Source: Hoylesella loescheii (GTDB lineage Bacteria > Bacteroidota > Bacteroidia > Bacteroidales > Bacteroidaceae). From it: a stretch of 64,000 nucleotides of DNA. How positions within the stretch are numbered: the first letter of the stretch is position 1; each line of letters opens with the position of its first letter. Location: the NCBI GenBank assembly GCA_021531755.1, contig JADYUK010000003.1:62001-126000 (forward strand), written 5' to 3'. Both the position numbers and the translations under genes were made by a program. The notes beneath the pieces are model-generated. The model did not search any database, had not been told where the DNA came from, and saw nothing but the letters and a program-made list of their open reading frames with translations. Below are positions 34,787 through 44,175 of the stretch, piece after piece.

Positions 34787-37700
34787 TTATTTGTCTGCTA
34801 TATTATATAAATGTTGTAGATAGATACCGTACCATAGGCCGGTACCGCTTACATGGATATCTTTAATGTTAAACTTATCCATTAAAGACAAGAACATTGG
34901 TAAACCAAGACGCATAGTGATCTGGTCATCAATCTTCTTGTTGCCCTTTGATGCCTCAAAATCGAAGTCGTTTAGGTCTCCGACAGTATCAAACTGATTG
35001 AGAATAGATTCATTACATGTATCTATACACTCTAATATTTTGTCTCTTGTCATCACCCGATCATGCTGTGCGGCATTATTCTTTCCTCCTGTTGCATGAG
35101 TGATAGCTGTACCGACACTAATGCAGAAACTTTCAGAGTCTGACTGCATAGCTTCTCCCATATTCTTATAGAAAACGACTAACCTCTCTTTAATCTTTTG
35201 ATCACTTTTTTTCAATGCCTCAGATACAGGAGTATCTCTATCAGAATCAAGAAACAGAATATTTCTCAATGCCGTTGTTCCAAGATTTATACTATAAGAA
35301 TTAATGAGGTCATTATTTTTGAACACAGATACCTCGGTTGAACCTCCTCCCTGGTCTATCATTACTACATGAGGAGATGTCAACATCTGTTGCTTATATC
35401 TCGAACTGAAGAGATATGCAAACATCGTTGAAACTGATTCTTCCTTTTTGGATAAGATTCGAACATTAATTCCAGCTCTGCTTTTAATAAAAGCAACTAT
35501 TTCATCACGATTTTTAGCAGTTCTATAAGCTGCAGTTGCTACTGTATATACGACATCAACGTGTTCGCTCAACATTATACGCTTCCATTGCAATATTGTT
35601 GGCATAACATTCTTATTGAAAAAACGCATATCCATTTCATTCTGCGAGTCAAGACCTTTACCTGTTTCTGTTTTGTATGCATTGCGAATGAAGTTTCTGA
35701 AATCAAAGGCTTCAACACTTGCATTCCGAATAACATCTTGATCTTTACCTATTAGACACTTAACAGCTTTTGTTGACAACTCAAGAACTGCGATTTTGGG
35801 ATTCGACCTATTGGCCATTGGGTTAAGCCATGTTTCTATAACACGCAAGTATCCATCCGTTTCTGGATTTATGTCTCGTGTATTCAAATTAGCAGACCTA
35901 TTCTTGGAAATAGGACGAGGCCGCTTCTTCATCAATTGATGTTCCCACTTGATTATTCTTCCACATGGGTTCTCTTTGATAGTATCATAAACATTTTTAT
36001 AGATAGCATCTCCATCCTTATTTTTGTATGCCGAATAATGTGAGCTATTACCTACAATAATTAGTAAACGTTTGGCTCGCGACAATGCCACATTGAGTCT
36101 GTTAGGTGATTTAGCAAATCCCAAATCTGATTGTCTCCTATATCCCAAACCCTTATAGATACGGAAATCTGGGGCTTGTTTATCATTCTCGGCAATACAA
36201 TTACTTCGAACAAGCGAAACAATAACGATGTTGCGTTCCATTCCCTGGAACCTGTCGACAGAACTAGGTTTCAAAGTCAGTTTACCTGAAAAGTTTGCCT
36301 GTAGTCTTTTTAAATGCTTTAGTTGAGCACCATAAAAAGTTATCAAACCTATTTCCTTGTCCTCCTCTGATGTGAATTTGTCGTTATACTGCTTAAAAGA
36401 GGCAGAAGATGCTAATTGAGATAAAACCCAGTTGATTGCATCAACTTCGCCCATATTAACTCTAGATGTTCCCTCTGCAATTTCAGGAGAATTAGTGTCT
36501 ATCCAAATAACGTGGTTTTCAGGTGCAATTAATCCTTCAATATTAATTCCATGAAAACGTGAAAAAGGCGTTCCTTCAGATTCATAATCTTCGTCGATAA
36601 AACCGCATTCAAGTCCACCATCCTTTATATAGAATTGTTTAATAACATCGTTTATATCAGGATGCATTCTATATTGTTTTTTAAATGTTCCTTTTATAGA
36701 ATCATTCGCCTGAACGAACAGTCTCTCAAAATGAGATTTTTCTAACTGGTCAAAGTTATGTCTTACAAAATTTTCAAGCTCAATAATTTGTTCTTTTTCT
36801 TCGATGTCTGTAGCTTGAAGTCCTTGATAATGGAGCTTGTATAAAATATCCTCCCTATCTAGATTGGGCGGCAACTGGCGATGGTCCCCTATAATCACTG
36901 ATTTTTTCCCATAAACAAGAGGCATAGATAGTTCTGATGGTGTTGCCTTAGATGCTTCATCTTGAACAACAACGTCAAAAGAGATGTGCTCGGCATCCTT
37001 GAAAACCGATTTATATCTTTTCATAAAGCGGCTTTCAATTTTATCTTTTCCTGCTTCAATAGCTTGATAGTTCTTTTCCGTAATCGAACTACATGTGGCG
37101 CCTATGACATTGCAATGCTGACGATATAAGTTAAAAAGTAGTTCTCGTTTATCCTGTGGAAGATTTAAGATATATGTCCTCCACATATCATATACAGTAG
37201 GGTCTTTTAAATGACAACGCTTAAGAATATTATTTAACCACCTTTCCAGTACTACATTTTTATTATTGAATAATTTATACTCCTCCGATTCTTCAATAGC
37301 TTCATTGTCTTCCGATAATACTCTATTTTGTGAAAAATCAATTCCTGCCCATTTCATCATTTCGGTAAGAGCATAAGGAAGACCTTCAGAAGAGAAGCGG
37401 TCGCCGGCTCCTATTCTAATAGGCTTAACAACATTATGCTCTGAGAATTTAAGCCGATCTAGAGCATTATCAACAGCAAGATTAGCCTCAGAAGTTAATA
37501 ATGTTCTATCCTGAGGATGAGCCAAAGCGAGTTGCCATATCAACTCCGCGATAGCAGTAGACTTTCCTGTTCCAGGAGGGCCTTGAATAACAGCCAAATC
37601 TTTAGCCTCTACTGCTTTTGCTATCGCTTCTACCTGCCATTCATTGAGATGTTTGTTCAGGCGGTTCTTTTCTATCGTTTCGATACGGGAAGTGATTTTA

Positions 37701-38962
37701 TCTTGATCGATTGGGGTCGCCTTGCTAGCATCAAACAAATAACTTGCAAGCATTGGGTTTCTTAACTGTTCATAGTTCTCTGTAATGTAATCAAAAGATT
37801 CTTGAAGGCGATTGACTTTTTCGGAATCACCTGAAAGGTCTGTTGCGACTTTTGTAAGTTTACCTTCATCTATCAAAGATTCTACATTGCTTAAGTTTTT
37901 TTCATCAACTATGAAAGTTAAAGATGGGTAGTTGACATTTTTTAATTTACCCACCTCAATGCCATTGCACGAAAAAACCTCTCCTCGAAGAGTTCCAACA
38001 ACTACTGACTCATGTTCTTGCATACCAAAAACATTACGTTCTATATAAAATTTGTCTAACTCTTCTAGTGCTTCAATTCTGTATTCTAAATCAATTGGAG
38101 GATATTCCGTAAGTTCTCCTGTTTCTTCATTTTCTATTGTACAACCCGTCTTTATCTCTAGAATAATGTCGTATAACGCTGCGTGGAAATCGCGTGCTTG
38201 CGAATGAGAACTATATGACTGGCGAAAATCAATTTCTCCTCGTCTGGGTGTTGAAATTACAATATTGGGAAAACATTCTTCCAATTGTTTCTTTATTTCT
38301 TCTTCTTTATCTTTTTTGAAGCCCCATATCTTGCCTTCAAGAAATGGTTGTGGGAAGAAATTCATGTATAAACACTCGCATTCTTCCTCAAATTCTTTCA
38401 TTATTCGAGGAGAAATTTGGTCCACATTGGCATAGAAAGACCATGAATTCTTGGTTATAGGAATAAGCGCAGTATTGAATTTCTGTGCAAAAGATTTTTT
38501 GAACAGATTGAACTTTGACTCGGTATTGGCTTGGACAACAAGTTTCTTGTCTTTCTTGTATAATTTGGCAGAATCCGGAATTAAAACAATAGGCTGCTTC
38601 ATGTATTGGAGCAGAAGTTTGTTTATTTGAGTAAAAACTTTCCAGATTTCTCTAATTGTCTTTTCCTCACCACCAAGATTCTTAACATCTTTGGCTACTT
38701 GCTCTTTAATTGCTTGCTCATCAGCTTTTTTCTTACTTAAATTATAACGAGTATTCCCATACTTGTCAGGCTTACCCTCGCCTAGAACCATAACTTTGAT
38801 TTGCTGGCCTTCTTGCAAATAGTCTGCTACTTGGCCATACTTACATGGAACTTCCGAAAAATGAATCATCCCAGAGGTTCTTCCTTCAAGCCTTACGAAT
38901 GCACCGATTTCAGTAATGTTGAGGATTTGTACAGTGATTATATCGCCTTTGTTATACCCCAT
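34787..38962 (-). CDS. S1 domain - SF1 helicase - Ppx/GppA phosphatase fusion
   Basis: This 1391-aa protein starts with an S1 RNA-binding domain (residues 1-75, GDIITVQILNITEIGAFVRL). The UPF1/DNA2-like superfamily 1 helicase (residues ~430-1000) has Walker A QGPPGTGKSTA near 462, the motif II region VVVQDEASKATP near 669, GDHRQLPPNL near 692, DRFQGMERNIVIVS, and motif VI LNVALSRAKRLLIIVG near 960. Residues ~1065-1391 form a Ppx/GppA-type ASKHA phosphatase with the phosphate loop VMIDQGGGSTEVSVF near 1206. Ppx/GppA enzymes hydrolyse polyphosphate or pppGpp. The fusion suggests nucleic-acid sensing linked to alarmone or polyphosphate turnover. The next gene starts two bases downstream. Confidence 0.8.
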   Translation of the reverse strand: MGYNKGDIITVQILNITEIGAFVRLEGRTSGMIHFSEVPCKYGQVADYLQEGQQIKVMVLGEGKPDKYGNTRYNLSKKKADEQAIKEQVAKDVKNLGGEEKTIREIWKVFTQINKLLLQYMKQPIVLIPDSAKLYKKDKKLVVQANTESKFNLFKKSFAQKFNTALIPITKNSWSFYANVDQISPRIMKEFEEECECLYMNFFPQPFLEGKIWGFKKDKEEEIKKQLEECFPNIVISTPRRGEIDFRQSYSSHSQARDFHAALYDIILEIKTGCTIENEETGELTEYPPIDLEYRIEALEELDKFYIERNVFGMQEHESVVVGTLRGEVFSCNGIEVGKLKNVNYPSLTFIVDEKNLSNVESLIDEGKLTKVATDLSGDSEKVNRLQESFDYITENYEQLRNPMLASYLFDASKATPIDQDKITSRIETIEKNRLNKHLNEWQVEAIAKAVEAKDLAVIQGPPGTGKSTAIAELIWQLALAHPQDRTLLTSEANLAVDNALDRLKFSEHNVVKPIRIGAGDRFSSEGLPYALTEMMKWAGIDFSQNRVLSEDNEAIEESEEYKLFNNKNVVLERWLNNILKRCHLKDPTVYDMWRTYILNLPQDKRELLFNLYRQHCNVIGATCSSITEKNYQAIEAGKDKIESRFMKRYKSVFKDAEHISFDVVVQDEASKATPSELSMPLVYGKKSVIIGDHRQLPPNLDREDILYKLHYQGLQATDIEEKEQIIELENFVRHNFDQLEKSHFERLFVQANDSIKGTFKKQYRMHPDINDVIKQFYIKDGGLECGFIDEDYESEGTPFSRFHGINIEGLIAPENHVIWIDTNSPEIAEGTSRVNMGEVDAINWVLSQLASSASFKQYNDKFTSEEDKEIGLITFYGAQLKHLKRLQANFSGKLTLKPSSVDRFQGMERNIVIVSLVRSNCIAENDKQAPDFRIYKGLGYRRQSDLGFAKSPNRLNVALSRAKRLLIIVGNSSHYSAYKNKDGDAIYKNVYDTIKENPCGRIIKWEHQLMKKRPRPISKNRSANLNTRDINPETDGYLRVIETWLNPMANRSNPKIAVLELSTKAVKCLIGKDQDVIRNASVEAFDFRNFIRNAYKTETGKGLDSQNEMDMRFFNKNVMPTILQWKRIMLSEHVDVVYTVATAAYRTAKNRDEIVAFIKSRAGINVRILSKKEESVSTMFAYLFSSRYKQQMLTSPHVVMIDQGGGSTEVSVFKNNDLINSYSINLGTTALRNILFLDSDRDTPVSEALKKSDQKIKERLVVFYKNMGEAMQSDSESFCISVGTAITHATGGKNNAAQHDRVMTRDKILECIDTCNESILNQFDTVGDLNDFDFEASKGNKKIDDQITMRLGLPMFLSLMDKFNIKDIHVSGTGLWYGIYLQHLYNIADK

Positions 38963-39030
38963 TAGTATTTTTATTGAGTTGGATATTTATATGTTACATG
39001 AAGTGATTTCTGTTATGAACATGCGCTACA

Positions 39031-39288
39031 TTAGCAATATATGCTCTTGCGTCCATCTTTGTTGAGCAAGATATCAAGGTTTACATCAGAGAGAGAGTCT
39101 GGAGAAACGTCTTCTTGTAGACACTCCTCATGTGGAATAGTCCCACACTTCTCGCGGACATACTTCAGAACTTCATCAAATGTATAGTACTCCGGTAGTT
39201 CAAATCCATGATATTGCTCAGATTTCATGAAGAAGTCCATCGCTTCATCATAATTCAAGGTTAATATATTTTTAGCGGCTTTGCTCAT
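39031..39288 (-). pseudogene. Possible N-terminal remnant of a defence-type reverse transcriptase
   Basis: This 85-aa frame reads LTLNYDEAMDFFMKSEQYHG, FELPEYYTFDEVLKYVREK and VNLDILLNKDGRKSIYC. The phrases A-x-x-F-x-x-K-S-E-x-Y, L-P-x-Y-x-x-F-x-x-V-L and N-K-D-G recall the N-terminus of unknown-group reverse transcriptases linked to phage defence. The frame stops where the palm domain would begin. It is the first frame after the promoter at 39339, so it may now serve only as a leader for the helicase operon. The assignment is tentative. Confidence 0.35.
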
Positions 39289-39338
39289 ATAGGTGTCATT
39301 AGCAATTATTCATCTGCAGAATTGTCAGATTTTGACCA

Positions 39339-39367
39339 CAAAGATAGTTATAAAATTCGGAACACAA
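39339..39367 (-). promoter_or_regulatory. Bacteroidetes promoter for the helicase-ART-macrodomain operon
   Basis: On the - strand TTG (39365-39367) and TATCTTTG (39339-39346) are separated by 18 bases, matching the TTG/TAnnTTTG promoter. It is 51 bases before the 85-aa frame and drives the whole leftward cargo block. Confidence 0.6.
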
Positions 39368-39474
39368 ACAACATCACCTAAGATTCTTCGTTTTTTTGTT
39401 GCATTTTAACAGTTGAGAGCAACTTGCAGACACATTTCGCTGCAAATCGCTCCAACTTTATTGCTTTGATAGCT

Positions 39475-41508
39475 TCAATAAGATTGACCTTTCTTCTTTG
39501 TTTGTGAGCCGAGGCCGAGTTTCTTCGTACCATCCCAATTTGTAAGTTGGTCGGCACAGCCATTGGAGCCACCAAGTGAAGTGTAGTTTTCTGCACTACA
39601 TGACATATAATCAACGAAAGAGATAAAGTTGTCTATGATAGATGATCCATAGGTCACATCCCGTTCCGCAAATAGATGTGTCCAGTTAGTGACGAACTCT
39701 TCATTGAATTTTGAGCAGTCTCGCCATGACACACCACTAAGGAAGTTGTTGACAGCCGAGGTAACACCCTCCTTTGCACCAAGGCTCAATTCCATCTTAT
39801 GGGCAACAGCCATGATACCGTAATAGATGGATGCAGCCTCTTTGTCGTTGAAGTTCGTTCTATTTGAAAGGGCGAATGCTCTGAGGGTAGCTCGTCCTTC
39901 TGCGATGAAGCGATTGAGAATGTTCTGGTATTGGTCTTGCTTCTCTGCGGCAAGTCGAGCCTCGCGCTCTTTGCGCTCCTTTACCTTCCTTGCTGCCTCG
40001 TTGTACTCTGGTTCATTCCAAAGGGCATTCCATTTTCCCAGGAGGTTCTGGTAAGTTGAACGAAGCGAGTGCAGTTCGCATTCAGCCTTGTCTGCACGAG
40101 CGGTTTCAGCATTTTTGGCGTTGCGCAATCTCTCTACGGCGTTCTCATCGATGAGTGTCAGGCGGTATTTGAGTCCATTCACTTCTTCTGTGAGGGTGGT
40201 TACTTTAGCACGAAGTCCACGGATTTCAACATCCTTTGATGAGATGATTCCTTCCTTGGTATTCAACTCATTGGAAAGATTCTTATTCGTGTCCCATGAC
40301 ATGCGGTACTGCCGTCCCAGGCTCTCAGCATTGGGCTCGCTCTTCCATTTTAGTCCAGCTGCCTTGATGAAACTGCCAATGGTTTCCCTAACCCCAGCAT
40401 CATACGACTCTTTGAGCTTTGCAGTTTCCTCCTTCTTGTACTTGCCTGGCTGGAAGATCTTGGCAAGAAAGCCAGACTGGGCGTTCTTCAGTTCTTTCTG
40501 TGCTTCCTCTTTCTGTTGAGTGACAATAGATGCTTCTGCTTCAATCTCCGCTTTCAGTTTCTCTGCCTCTGCTATGGCCTGTTTCGCCTGACGTTCAGCT
40601 TCCAACACAACCTTGCTCTTGTGTCTGCGTCCTCGTTTCTCCTCCTCTGAGAGTTCTTGGTATGGGATGCCTCGCTCCAAACCATACTTCTTTCCCACCT
40701 CATTATAGTACTTTGTGTGGAGGTCAGAGAGGTACTCGGACTTTTCCTTTGCTGTCTCGCCCCACACCTTGGCATACGACACACGCTCTATCACCCCCTT
40801 GTTTGCCTCGGTCTTGATGTAGTTGCCGCGCTCCTCCTTGGGCAAGGCCTTCCACTCTTTCGTTGACAGGACTTTGTCGTGATTGTCCTTGTTGACATAC
40901 TGACTGCCGATGCGTCCACGCTTCTTGACCTGCTCCACAGGAACGGTCAAGGCATGAGCATGAACACCAGTCTCGTCACAATGCACGTCGAAGCCGATAA
41001 TGTTTTCCTCGCCCCACATAAGGCAACAGAACTGATACGTATCCTTTGCCCATTCGTAGATAGCTGGCATCAGTTTGATTTGGCTATTGTCTGCGTATGG
41101 GTCAGAGGTGTCTATCTGCTGTTCGCCAAAGGCAAGTTTCTTCATCACTTCGTGGTCGCCACCGAAGATGATATTCACCAATACGTTTGGACTGTTCTGA
41201 GCAATCTGGTTGGGATGCCTTGCATCCATGTAAGGTTTGAAACCCAGTTCATCGTGACGCTGCTGGAGGCGTTGATGGAGTGGAATAGGATTGGAGCCAA
41301 GGGGCATAACCTTGTACCCCTTGGTGATTTCAAAGTTGAGATGCTTGCGTGAGAAGTTGTAGTGGTTGTTCTTCTCCGTCTCGGCATTCTTGGACTGGTA
41401 ACGTTTCTCGTCCCAGCCTCTACGCTCTGCCTCGTTACCCATCTGTGCAGAGAACGATTTCTTGTCTGCGCCAACATGGATGGAGGCGCGTGGTATGTTC
41501 ATTTCCAT
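39475..41508 (-). CDS. mobV: MobV-family relaxase of element B
   Basis: In this 677-aa protein the relaxase domain (residues 1-290) includes YNFSRKHLNFEITKG, NVLVNIIFGGDHEVMKKLAF and the metal-binding HCDETGVHAHALTVP near residue 178. A long coiled coil follows (residues ~300-530), then a distinct C-terminal domain (LSNRTNFNDKEAASIYYGIM). It nicks oriT and pilots DNA during helper-driven transfer. The N-terminal domain is only distantly similar to the element A relaxase, so the two elements may have different oriT specificity, although a short motif is shared. Confidence 0.9.
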   Translation of the reverse strand: MEMNIPRASIHVGADKKSFSAQMGNEAERRGWDEKRYQSKNAETEKNNHYNFSRKHLNFEITKGYKVMPLGSNPIPLHQRLQQRHDELGFKPYMDARHPNQIAQNSPNVLVNIIFGGDHEVMKKLAFGEQQIDTSDPYADNSQIKLMPAIYEWAKDTYQFCCLMWGEENIIGFDVHCDETGVHAHALTVPVEQVKKRGRIGSQYVNKDNHDKVLSTKEWKALPKEERGNYIKTEANKGVIERVSYAKVWGETAKEKSEYLSDLHTKYYNEVGKKYGLERGIPYQELSEEEKRGRRHKSKVVLEAERQAKQAIAEAEKLKAEIEAEASIVTQQKEEAQKELKNAQSGFLAKIFQPGKYKKEETAKLKESYDAGVRETIGSFIKAAGLKWKSEPNAESLGRQYRMSWDTNKNLSNELNTKEGIISSKDVEIRGLRAKVTTLTEEVNGLKYRLTLIDENAVERLRNAKNAETARADKAECELHSLRSTYQNLLGKWNALWNEPEYNEAARKVKERKEREARLAAEKQDQYQNILNRFIAEGRATLRAFALSNRTNFNDKEAASIYYGIMAVAHKMELSLGAKEGVTSAVNNFLSGVSWRDCSKFNEEFVTNWTHLFAERDVTYGSSIIDNFISFVDYMSCSAENYTSLGGSNGCADQLTNWDGTKKLGLGSQTKKKGQSY

Positions 41509-41538
41509 TGAAACTTTTGTATTAGGGTTTTACATTGT

Positions 41539-41554
41539 TTATAATGTCTGTAAG
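41539..41554 (+). other. Conserved oriT-like motif of element B
   Basis: TTATAATGTCTGTAAG differs by one base from 19094-19109 in element A. In both elements it lies upstream of the relaxase gene in the same orientation and is preceded by a GTATTAGG-containing fold. It is a candidate nick region. Confidence 0.5.
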
Positions 41555-41586
41555 TGGAGGATGCCGGGTCTCGGGCGGTGCCTGAG

Positions 41587-41670
41587 CATAATAGGAGGAC
41601 TTTTTAAGTGAGCAGCGATAGCCAGTGAATCTAAAAGTCCCTATTATGTTTAGGACTTTTATAAAAGTCC
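41587..41670. repeat. Cluster of GGACTTTT inverted repeats upstream of relaxase
   Basis: An arm at 41587-41605 (CATAATAGGAGGACTTTTT) pairs with 41633-41648 with one bulged base. A perfect 18-base palindrome GGACTTTTATAAAAGTCC follows at 41653-41670. The octamer AAAAGTCC or its complement occurs four times. This could be the oriT core, a relaxase or regulator binding array, or the terminator of the DUF3987 gene ending at 41703. Confidence 0.5.
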
Positions 41671-41702
41671 GTCACACCACGCAGGACGAGACATCTCCAT
41701 TG

Positions 41703-43580
41703 TTACAATTTCCGATAGCAGTTTTGACTGGAATGTTCCAGACGACCTTGACGGACGTAGTCATTGATCCACTTGGCAGTAGTGCTCACGGGATAGCCAT
41801 GTTTCATGGACACAGCCCGATAGGTCTCTCTGTCAAATTTGTTTGGCAGTGCAGCTAACAACTGTTCCATTTTGCTCTTCTTCGTGATAATCTCGCCCTG
41901 CCCATTAGTAGTGACCTTGCTTTGTGGCAGATGGGCATAGCAATAGACTGTATGGTAGATGAGAACATCACCTATCGCCATGGCGATGTCGAAATCATCC
42001 CTACTGCATCGTATTACGATTCTACTACCATCCTTTGGAGTCAGTGCAGAAGGATTGGACATTTCGTCCATGAACCTGATAGAGGTCAGCACCATCATAA
42101 TGCGAAACACGGTGAAGGCCAGACGGCGTACCACACTCTGCATATCATGCGAGATGTCATCGACCACCTCTTGATTCATCTGTCTGAAATGCTCATTGAA
42201 CTCCTTGCAGTATTCTTGAGGGATGACAATACGGTAACTACCATCACGGAAGAATGACTCACGACGTTGCTTGTACAGCTTACCTAACTGGAAAAATCTC
42301 TCTCGCAAAGTGTAGTTGTCATAATTGTGGTTGATACTCTCGACAAGGACATCACGGAACTCTGCTTTGAATGGCATGTGATAACAGGTGATACGTGAGA
42401 AGGTGCCATCCTCAGCCTGAGGTGTCAAGGTGTATAGCTGACCAGGCGTACCAGAAAGGCAGATAGCAAGCATCGGTCTCTCAATGACACGATATTCATC
42501 GTCCTTCCTGCGGCTCAGGTCGATAGCTTCATGATGATAGCTCTTGCGGATGATGGTGCTATAGTCACCATACTCCGATTTCAGTATGGCACTCAGCGTG
42601 TCACATTCCGTATCGAATATCAGACCGACACCTCCGTTGTTGTCCAACTGCTGTATGACGGATGCAGCACTACTGTTGGTAGGAATGAAGAGTGTGCGAC
42701 GGTGTGGAGCTTCATTGACATTGGAAGTATCTTTCTCGCCAGACTTGGACTCGCTTTTACTCTCCTTATATTGTTTCATCAGCTGCTCGGAAGCTTCACG
42801 CAGTTCGTTATGGATGGGAACTACAATCTCGCGACAATATTTCAGCGAGCCTTTGCCCATACCGGCATCGGCCATAACAAAGAAGTATAGCATAGGGTGC
42901 CAATCATCGTGATTGTACTCACCGACCACATTGTGAAGTGTGGCTGAGATGCAAGTCAACGTGCCCATCAGCATCATGTCTCGGTCATCTTCTGAGATAC
43001 AGTTGCCCAACACTTCCTTTAGGAAAGGTGGAAGCATGTCGTATATGAAGGCAGGGAAATGTGGAAGGGATTCTTCATCCAAAATCCATTTGGAGTCCAC
43101 TTCGATAGGCTGGATATTTGGTTTTTTGGACATTTGGTTGTCAGAACCGTAAGTCCAAATATCCAAAGTTCCAACGGATGAATTTTGGTCTTCTTTGGGA
43201 TTGGAAATGTCAATACCAGCATTTTTCGCCATCTGAAAAAATGTGGCGATAGATACGCCATCCCCATGTGCAGACAGACATTTATTGTATTGTTTGTCTG
43301 TATCACTTGCCTTATACTCGGGGTTTTGCCGACTGACACGGTGAAAGAATCCCCTTCCTGCCTCTTGGAATTCACTTGTAAGAGCAAACCCGACTTTCAG
43401 CCAGTTGTCATAGCCATTTGTAATATCTATTCCCTTTTGTTCAATAAGAGAAAGAACACGCTCTACCTTGGCTCGGGTGTCTTCGCTTGTGTTGGAGTAT
43501 GCAGACGGTGTATTGCTTGTATTGCTGTTCGCTGTGTTAGAAGGGACATTCTCCCATTCTTCTGGTGAAAAAGTTTTCAT
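41703..43580 (-). CDS. DUF3987 domain protein (primase/helicase-like) of element B
   Basis: This 625-aa protein is homologous to the one at 19711: MKTFSPEEWENVPS start, FFVMADAGMGKGSLKYCREI P-loop-like segment near residue 235, LIFDTECDTLSAILKSEYGD near 320, and a winged-helix-like C-terminus (PVSTTAKWINDYVRQGRLEH). I start it at the ATG at 43580, which overlaps the VirE_N gene by 44 bases, as in element A. It likely acts in element replication together with the VirE_N protein. Confidence 0.8.
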   Translation of the reverse strand: MKTFSPEEWENVPSNTANSNTSNTPSAYSNTSEDTRAKVERVLSLIEQKGIDITNGYDNWLKVGFALTSEFQEAGRGFFHRVSRQNPEYKASDTDKQYNKCLSAHGDGVSIATFFQMAKNAGIDISNPKEDQNSSVGTLDIWTYGSDNQMSKKPNIQPIEVDSKWILDEESLPHFPAFIYDMLPPFLKEVLGNCISEDDRDMMLMGTLTCISATLHNVVGEYNHDDWHPMLYFFVMADAGMGKGSLKYCREIVVPIHNELREASEQLMKQYKESKSESKSGEKDTSNVNEAPHRRTLFIPTNSSAASVIQQLDNNGGVGLIFDTECDTLSAILKSEYGDYSTIIRKSYHHEAIDLSRRKDDEYRVIERPMLAICLSGTPGQLYTLTPQAEDGTFSRITCYHMPFKAEFRDVLVESINHNYDNYTLRERFFQLGKLYKQRRESFFRDGSYRIVIPQEYCKEFNEHFRQMNQEVVDDISHDMQSVVRRLAFTVFRIMMVLTSIRFMDEMSNPSALTPKDGSRIVIRCSRDDFDIAMAIGDVLIYHTVYCYAHLPQSKVTTNGQGEIITKKSKMEQLLAALPNKFDRETYRAVSMKHGYPVSTTAKWINDYVRQGRLEHSSQNCYRKL

Positions 43581-44175
43581 CTTTAACGTTGTTGTACTTA
43601 GGGTTAATATAAGCTTCTGGGTCATGTGGAATGAAACAGGAGCGAGAAACATCACTGCCAGATTTGTCGGGCTCAGGATAGCCATTTGCTACGAGATAGT
43701 TTAGCACTGCATTGAAGAAACGGCTTTGCTCCCATCCTTTGCGGAATACCTGAATAATCCATTTCAGCCCATCGCCCGAAGGTGAACGAAAGAGTAGTTC
43801 GGTCTCAAAGCAAGGGTCATTGAGCAGTTTTTCATGCAACGAAGGAATGTCAGCCACATGGTCGAAGTCAATACAAATCAGATCGGATTGCTGCAACAGG
43901 CCATCCTTGTTTCGAGTATGAAAGATGCCCGAGAATGTGCAGAAGTCGAAATTCTCAGCTTTGTACTTGCGTGCCTGGTCTTTGCCCGTAATGGAACGCA
44001 ACATTTCTGTTTGCTTCTTTGCATACGGGCCAACGATGTAGCGGTAGATGTCAGGAATGCCGATGCAGCGCAATGGCTCCGTGTTGCGGATGGGTTTTCG
44101 GAAAAAGGAAAAAGACAGCAGTTCTCCCTCTTTAACTCCGAAAAACTCCTCATAGATAGAAAGGTGGTTATACAT
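43537..44175 (-). CDS. VirE_N / BT4734-like protein of element B
   Basis: This 212-aa protein has the same blocks as the element A copy: FDFCTFSGIFHTRNKDGL, LICIDFDHV, SPSGDGLKWIIQV, GSDVSRSCFIPHDPEAYINP and the identical end RMGECPF. It is a predicted primase-polymerase-like accessory of Bacteroidales mobile elements. It overlaps the HTH gene by eight bases and the DUF3987 gene by 44. Confidence 0.8.
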   Translation of the reverse strand: MYNHLSIYEEFFGVKEGELLSFSFFRKPIRNTEPLRCIGIPDIYRYIVGPYAKKQTEMLRSITGKDQARKYKAENFDFCTFSGIFHTRNKDGLLQQSDLICIDFDHVADIPSLHEKLLNDPCFETELLFRSPSGDGLKWIIQVFRKGWEQSRFFNAVLNYLVANGYPEPDKSGSDVSRSCFIPHDPEAYINPKYNNVKDENFFTRRMGECPF

